Below, in pieces: positions 5,811-7,973 of a stretch of 7,973 nt of DNA. Every line of letters begins with the position of its first letter. Within the stretch, counting starts at the first letter, position 1. The notes under the pieces were generated by a model. It saw only the letters and a program-made list of their open reading frames with translations, ran no database searches and was not told the origin of the DNA. Made by a program: the position numbers and the translations under genes. Origin of the DNA: Thermoleophilaceae bacterium (GTDB lineage: Bacteria; Actinomycetota; Thermoleophilia; Solirubrobacterales; Thermoleophilaceae); contig JACCXP010000101.1 of the NCBI GenBank assembly GCA_013696905.1, positions 1 through 7,973 on the forward strand, written 5' to 3'.

Positions 5811-6866
5811 ATGGCGCGACGCGCCGTGCCGCGGCCCCAACGGGGCAACGAAGGCCATGGCCGTCGTCTCACGGAGGCGTTCGAGGCGCTCGAGGCGTTC
5901 CCGGCGCTCGCCGAGTCGCGCAACCGGCTGCTGCGCCTGACGCGCGACCAGCACGCCTCGACCGGCGACATCGTCGCCGCCGTCGAGTCCGATGTCGCGC
6001 TCGTGATCGCTGTGCTGCGGATCGCCAACCGGGCGCAGTCGCCCCAGCGCGGGAAGATCGCATCGGTGCCGGCGGCGGTGGACGTGCTCGGCGCGGCCGG
6101 GATCGAGGCGCTCGCCTCGCGCGCGGCCGTGTTCGACTTCTTCGAGCGCACAGCAGCATGGGATGCCGCTCCCGAGCGCTTTCGCCTGCATGCCCTGTCG
6201 GCGCAGCGCGCAGCCGACCGCCTCGTGCGCGAGCTCCCCTTCGACGACCGCGACGAGCTGCTGATCTCCGCCCTCCTGCACGACGTCGGCAAGCTCGTGC
6301 TCGAGCACGCGTACTCGGGCTACCCCGTCGAGGTGCACGCCGCCGCTCGCACGCCCGAGGAGCGCATCCGCTCGGAGCGGCTCGAGCTCGGTGTCGACCA
6401 CGCGCTCGTCGGCGGCGTGCTGGCGCGTCGCTGGGGCCTGCCGGCTCGGATGGCCTCGGCGATCGAGCGACATCACGCCGACGACGCGTGCGGCGAGGCC
6501 GCGATCGTGCGCCTGTCGGACATGCTCGCCCACTACGGCAATGGGCTGCCGATCGACTCCGCCCAGCTGCTCAAGATCGGGCGCACCGTCGGCCTGTCAT
6601 CGGACTCGCTGCGAGCCGTCATGTACGACCTGCCCGGAACGGGGTCGGCCGGACCGCGACGCAGGATGGAGCCGTGCCCGCTGTCGGCACGCGAGATCGA
6701 CGTGCTGCGCGAGCTCGCCGAGGGCAAGGTCTACAAGCAGATCGCAAGCGAGCTCAACCTGTCGACGAGCACCGTGCGCACGCACTTGCACAACACCTAC
6801 GGCAAGCTCGGAGCGGTCGACCGCGCCCAGGCCGTGCTGCTCGCCACCGAGCGCGGCTGGATCTAG
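5811..6866 (+). CDS. HDOD domain protein with C-terminal LuxR-type HTH
   Basis: Predicted regulator. Residues about 14-215 form an HDOD domain (LTEAFEALEAFPALAESRNRLL, DVALVIAVLRIANRA, ALLHDVGKLVLEHA with H157-D158, DHALVGGVLARRWGLP, AIERHH). HDOD is a non-catalytic HD relative common in signalling proteins, though the HD and HH pairs remain. Residues 291-351 are a clear NarL/LuxR-type HTH: LSAREIDVLRELAEGK, QIASELNLSTSTVRTHL and the closing GAVDRAQAVLLA. There is no receiver domain or membrane segment, so the HDOD part probably senses or docks and the HTH binds DNA; this is inference. Start: ATG 5811 gives 351 residues. A GTG at 5745 would add 22, but those codons (GGA, AGA, TTG, GAA, GCA, AGT) lack the GC-rich third positions of the gene. 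Neither start has a good ribosome-binding site. It ends five bases from the convergent VanZ gene. Confidence 0.88.
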   Translation: MARRAVPRPQRGNEGHGRRLTEAFEALEAFPALAESRNRLLRLTRDQHASTGDIVAAVESDVALVIAVLRIANRAQSPQRGKIASVPAAVDVLGAAGIEALASRAAVFDFFERTAAWDAAPERFRLHALSAQRAADRLVRELPFDDRDELLISALLHDVGKLVLEHAYSGYPVEVHAAARTPEERIRSERLELGVDHALVGGVLARRWGLPARMASAIERHHADDACGEAAIVRLSDMLAHYGNGLPIDSAQLLKIGRTVGLSSDSLRAVMYDLPGTGSAGPRRRMEPCPLSAREIDVLRELAEGKVYKQIASELNLSTSTVRTHLHNTYGKLGAVDRAQAVLLATERGWI

Positions 6867-6871
6867 GCGCG

Positions 6872-7261
6872 CTACCTCCCGCGTGCAGCGCCGGCTCTCT
6901 CGCGGCCCCGCCGCTGTGCCCACGCGCCCCCGACCGCGGCGCCGAGCCCATCGATCACGACGTCGAGCGGGGAGCCCGAGCGGCCGTCGACGAAGGTCTG
7001 GTGGTACTCGTCCCCGACGGCGTATGCGAGCGTCACGGCCAGCGCGAGCGCAAGCGCCGCGCGGCCTCCGACGCTCGGGCGCAGGGCGCGGATCCACAGC
7101 CAGCAGAGCAGCGCGTACTCGCCGGCATGCACGAGCTTGCGCCCGACCAGGTCGATCAAGCCGAGCCCCGACGACAGGTTCGGCTGATCGGAGAGCATGT
7201 AGATCACCGCCATCAGCGCGAGCGGCGGCAGCCACCGCCCTGCTTTTGACGTCGCCGACAC
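6872..7261 (-). CDS. VanZ-like membrane protein
   Basis: A small integral membrane protein of 129 residues with about four hydrophobic segments (around residues 10-22, 42-58, 66-82 and 98-112). It shows the VanZ-family pattern: an early SDQP, then GRKLVHAGEYALL, then YAVGDEYHQTFVDGRSGSPLDVVIDGLGA, with the acidic and aromatic residues and the late PLD-xxxD typical of the family. VanZ gives low-level teicoplanin resistance in enterococci. Chromosomal relatives are widespread and of unknown role, so a resistance function should not be assumed. The C-terminal tail is Arg-rich, probably cytoplasmic. The GTG at 7261 is supported by TAGGTT seven bases upstream. It is divergent from the Rrf2 gene and converges on the HDOD-LuxR gene with a 5-base gap and no terminator between them. 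Confidence 0.85.
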   Translation of the reverse strand: MSATSKAGRWLPPLALMAVIYMLSDQPNLSSGLGLIDLVGRKLVHAGEYALLCWLWIRALRPSVGGRAALALALAVTLAYAVGDEYHQTFVDGRSGSPLDVVIDGLGAAVGGAWAQRRGRERAGAARGR

Positions 7262-7268
7262 ACCCCTA

Positions 7269-7274
7269 AACCTA
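7269..7274 (-). promoter_or_regulatory. -10 box for the VanZ-like gene, leaderless layout
   Basis: On the minus strand TAGGTT is followed by seven bases and the GTG at 7261. No Shine-Dalgarno sequence is needed or obvious. It lies 14 bases from the opposite-strand -10 of the Rrf2 gene. Confidence 0.5.
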
Positions 7275-7288
7275 GAGGCCGCCTTCCG

Positions 7289-7294
7289 TAGACT
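7289..7294 (+). promoter_or_regulatory. -10 box for the Rrf2 gene, leaderless layout
   Basis: TAGACT is followed by nine bases and the TTG at 7304. No Shine-Dalgarno sequence precedes the TTG. The Rrf2 product could bind this divergent region and control itself and the VanZ-like gene; this is inference. Confidence 0.45.
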
Positions 7295-7303
7295 CCGGCG
7301 CGC

Positions 7304-7702
7304 TTGCTGGCCATCACCACCAAATCGCCGTATGCCGTGCGTGCGCTGATCGAGCTCGTCCGCCGAGGCGAGGCGGCGCCCGTGCCGATCGGCGACATAG
7401 CGCGCCGGCGCGAGATCCCGGTGCAGTTCCTCGAGGGCCTGTTCGCGACGCTGCGCCGCGCCGGCGTGCTCCAGAGCCAGCGCGGGGTGAAGGGCGGCTA
7501 CTCGCTTGCGCGCCCGGCGGCGGAGCTGACGGTGCTCGAGGTGGTGGAGCTGCTCGAGGGGTCGCTGGGAGCGGGCGCCCCCGCCGCCGGGCCGCCCTGG
7601 GTCGCGGCGGTCGACGCGCTGCGCGCGGTGCTCGCCGAGACCACGATCGCCGATCTCGCCGAGCGCGAGGGCTCGGGTGCAGCGCCGATGTACTACATCT
7701 GA
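7304..7702 (+). CDS. Rrf2-family transcriptional regulator without Fe-S cysteines
   Basis: A 132-residue winged-HTH regulator. The start LAITTKSPYAVRALIELV is the hallmark opening of Rrf2 proteins. It is followed by IGDIARRREIPVQFLEGLFATLRRAGVLQSQRGVKGGYSLARP (given in part: recognition helix and wing, residues about 26-70), then LTVLEVVELLEGSLG and a helical dimerisation tail ending in MYYI. IscR, NsrR and RsrR use three cysteines after about residue 90 to bind an Fe-S cluster. This protein has no cysteine at all, so it is more like CymR, which senses cysteine status through a partner enzyme. The actual signal is unknown. The start is TTG at 7304, required to include the conserved N-terminus. 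In related bacteria such genes often precede a cysteine desulfurase; none is visible in the 271 bases that follow. Confidence 0.9.
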   Translation: MLAITTKSPYAVRALIELVRRGEAAPVPIGDIARRREIPVQFLEGLFATLRRAGVLQSQRGVKGGYSLARPAAELTVLEVVELLEGSLGAGAPAAGPPWVAAVDALRAVLAETTIADLAEREGSGAAPMYYI

Positions 7703-7710
7703 CCGTGGTG

Positions 7711-7742
7711 GCTTGCTAGAGCGGGATTCCGCTTGCTAGAGC
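7711..7742. repeat. 12-bp direct repeat GCTTGCTAGAGC, 20-bp period
   Basis: Exact copies at 7711-7722 and 7731-7742. The core GCTAGAG appears a third time at 7961-7967. A 20-base period puts the copies on roughly the same DNA face. Confidence 0.85.
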
Positions 7743-7756
7743 CATAAGAGAGCCGT

Positions 7757-7776
7757 TCTCGACCGCTCTCGACCGC
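7757..7776. repeat. Perfect 10-bp tandem repeat TCTCGACCGC
   Basis: Two head-to-tail copies without spacer, 7757-7766 and 7767-7776. Confidence 0.9.
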
Positions 7777-7791
7777 ATGAACGGGGGGTGG

Positions 7792-7813
7792 ACTGTCGCG
7801 CAACTGTCGCGCA
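7792..7813. repeat. Perfect 11-bp tandem repeat ACTGTCGCGCA
   Basis: Two head-to-tail copies without spacer, 7792-7802 and 7803-7813. They lie inside the loop of the potential stem 7784-7791/7842-7849. Confidence 0.9.
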
Positions 7814-7973
7814 CCGTCGGTTTCTTAGCTAGGCCGAGCGGCCACCCCCGCTTACGGCCCCGCGCAAATTCGACGAGCGTCGAACTATTGCCTCAGCTAG
7901 GTCGGGGCGGTCACGACGGAGGCGGCGGAGGAGGTAGGTCGAACCCCGGGCGGGTTTCTCGCTAGAGGTAGTG

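Larger units (their letters stand above)
7703..7973. other. Gene-free stretch with repeats and CTAG cluster
   Basis: No convincing coding region: the one open frame (7777-7965) is Gly/Arg-rich low complexity with no recognisable domain. The stretch holds three close duplications (listed separately), five CTAG sites, a potential 8-bp long-range stem (7784-7791 with 7842-7849) and a small hairpin AACCC-CGGGC-GGGTT (7942-7956) followed by TCTC. It is less GC-biased than its surroundings. It could be a promoter and leader region for a gene beyond the edge, an untranslated RNA, or a decayed spacer. Confidence 0.5.

Noticed and set aside
4606..5940. Plus-strand open frame overlapping gltX in another frame
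   Set aside because: Arg-rich low-complexity translation overlapping a certain gene; shadow frame.
5729..7249. Plus-strand 506-codon frame across the HDOD-LuxR and VanZ genes
   Set aside because: It overlaps two recognisable genes and has no domain of its own.
7783..7801. T-box-like GGGTGGAC...CGCG
   Set aside because: It only partly resembles the AGGGTGGNACCGCG consensus; spacing and bases after GGGTGG do not fit, and no specifier stem or synthetase gene is visible.
7777..7965. 62-codon plus-strand frame in the final gene-free stretch
   Set aside because: Gly/Arg-rich, spans the tandem repeats, no ribosome-binding site or family resemblance; probably chance.
7931..7973. tRNA T-arm-like GGTTCGACC on the minus strand
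   Set aside because: The flanking bases do not form a T-stem and no acceptor or anticodon stem can be found.

Overview
The window is a stretch of high-GC bacterial chromosome with strongly GC-biased third codon positions. It suggests an actinobacterium. A short GluRS, GTG/TTG starts, many leaderless-looking promoters and an HDOD-LuxR fusion point to something like the class Thermoleophilia (Solirubrobacterales and relatives). That placement is inference from family resemblance; there is no rRNA gene here. No tRNA, rRNA, CRISPR array, transposase or integrase was seen.

Layout, left to right. (1) 1-750, minus: a nucleoside phosphorylase of the MTAP/PNP family, cut by the window edge. It is divergent from (2) 786-1169, plus: a small protein with nine cysteines and unknown function. 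(3) 1166-2059, minus: a two-gene unit. An HTH protein (ribbon-helix-helix-like N-terminus plus excisionase-type HTH) is joined by a TGATG stop/start overlap to a broken clpP. The clpP keeps its start, its Ser and His regions and its last ten codons, but these lie in three reading frames and two conserved blocks are gone. (4) 2127-3386, minus: a secreted protein of unknown function, followed by a 13-bp-stem terminator at 2089-2119. (5) 3539-4399, minus: endonuclease IV (nfo), divergent from (6) 4406-5677, plus: glutamyl-tRNA synthetase (gltX) without the usual zinc-binding insert. (7) 5811-6866, plus: HDOD domain fused to a LuxR-type HTH. It converges with (8) 6872-7261, minus: a VanZ-like membrane protein, which is divergent from (9) 7304-7702, plus: an Rrf2-family regulator without cysteines. 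(10) 7703-7973 has no convincing gene but holds tandem repeats, a cluster of CTAG sites and a potential long-range stem.

The genes are mostly single transcription units in alternating orientations rather than one pathway: nucleoside salvage, DNA repair, tRNA charging, proteolysis remnant, regulators. The most consistent signal is regulatory. Six of the nine gene starts have a TANNNT hexamer 6-9 nt before the start codon, the layout expected for leaderless mRNAs. The two starts without it, nfo and the secreted protein, have clear AAGGAG ribosome-binding sites. I do not see a complete new multi-gene system. The items most worth a second look are the clpP remnant with its HTH partner, the leaderless promoter set, the zinc-less GluRS, the HDOD-LuxR fusion, the Cys-rich protein and the repeat-rich end of the window.
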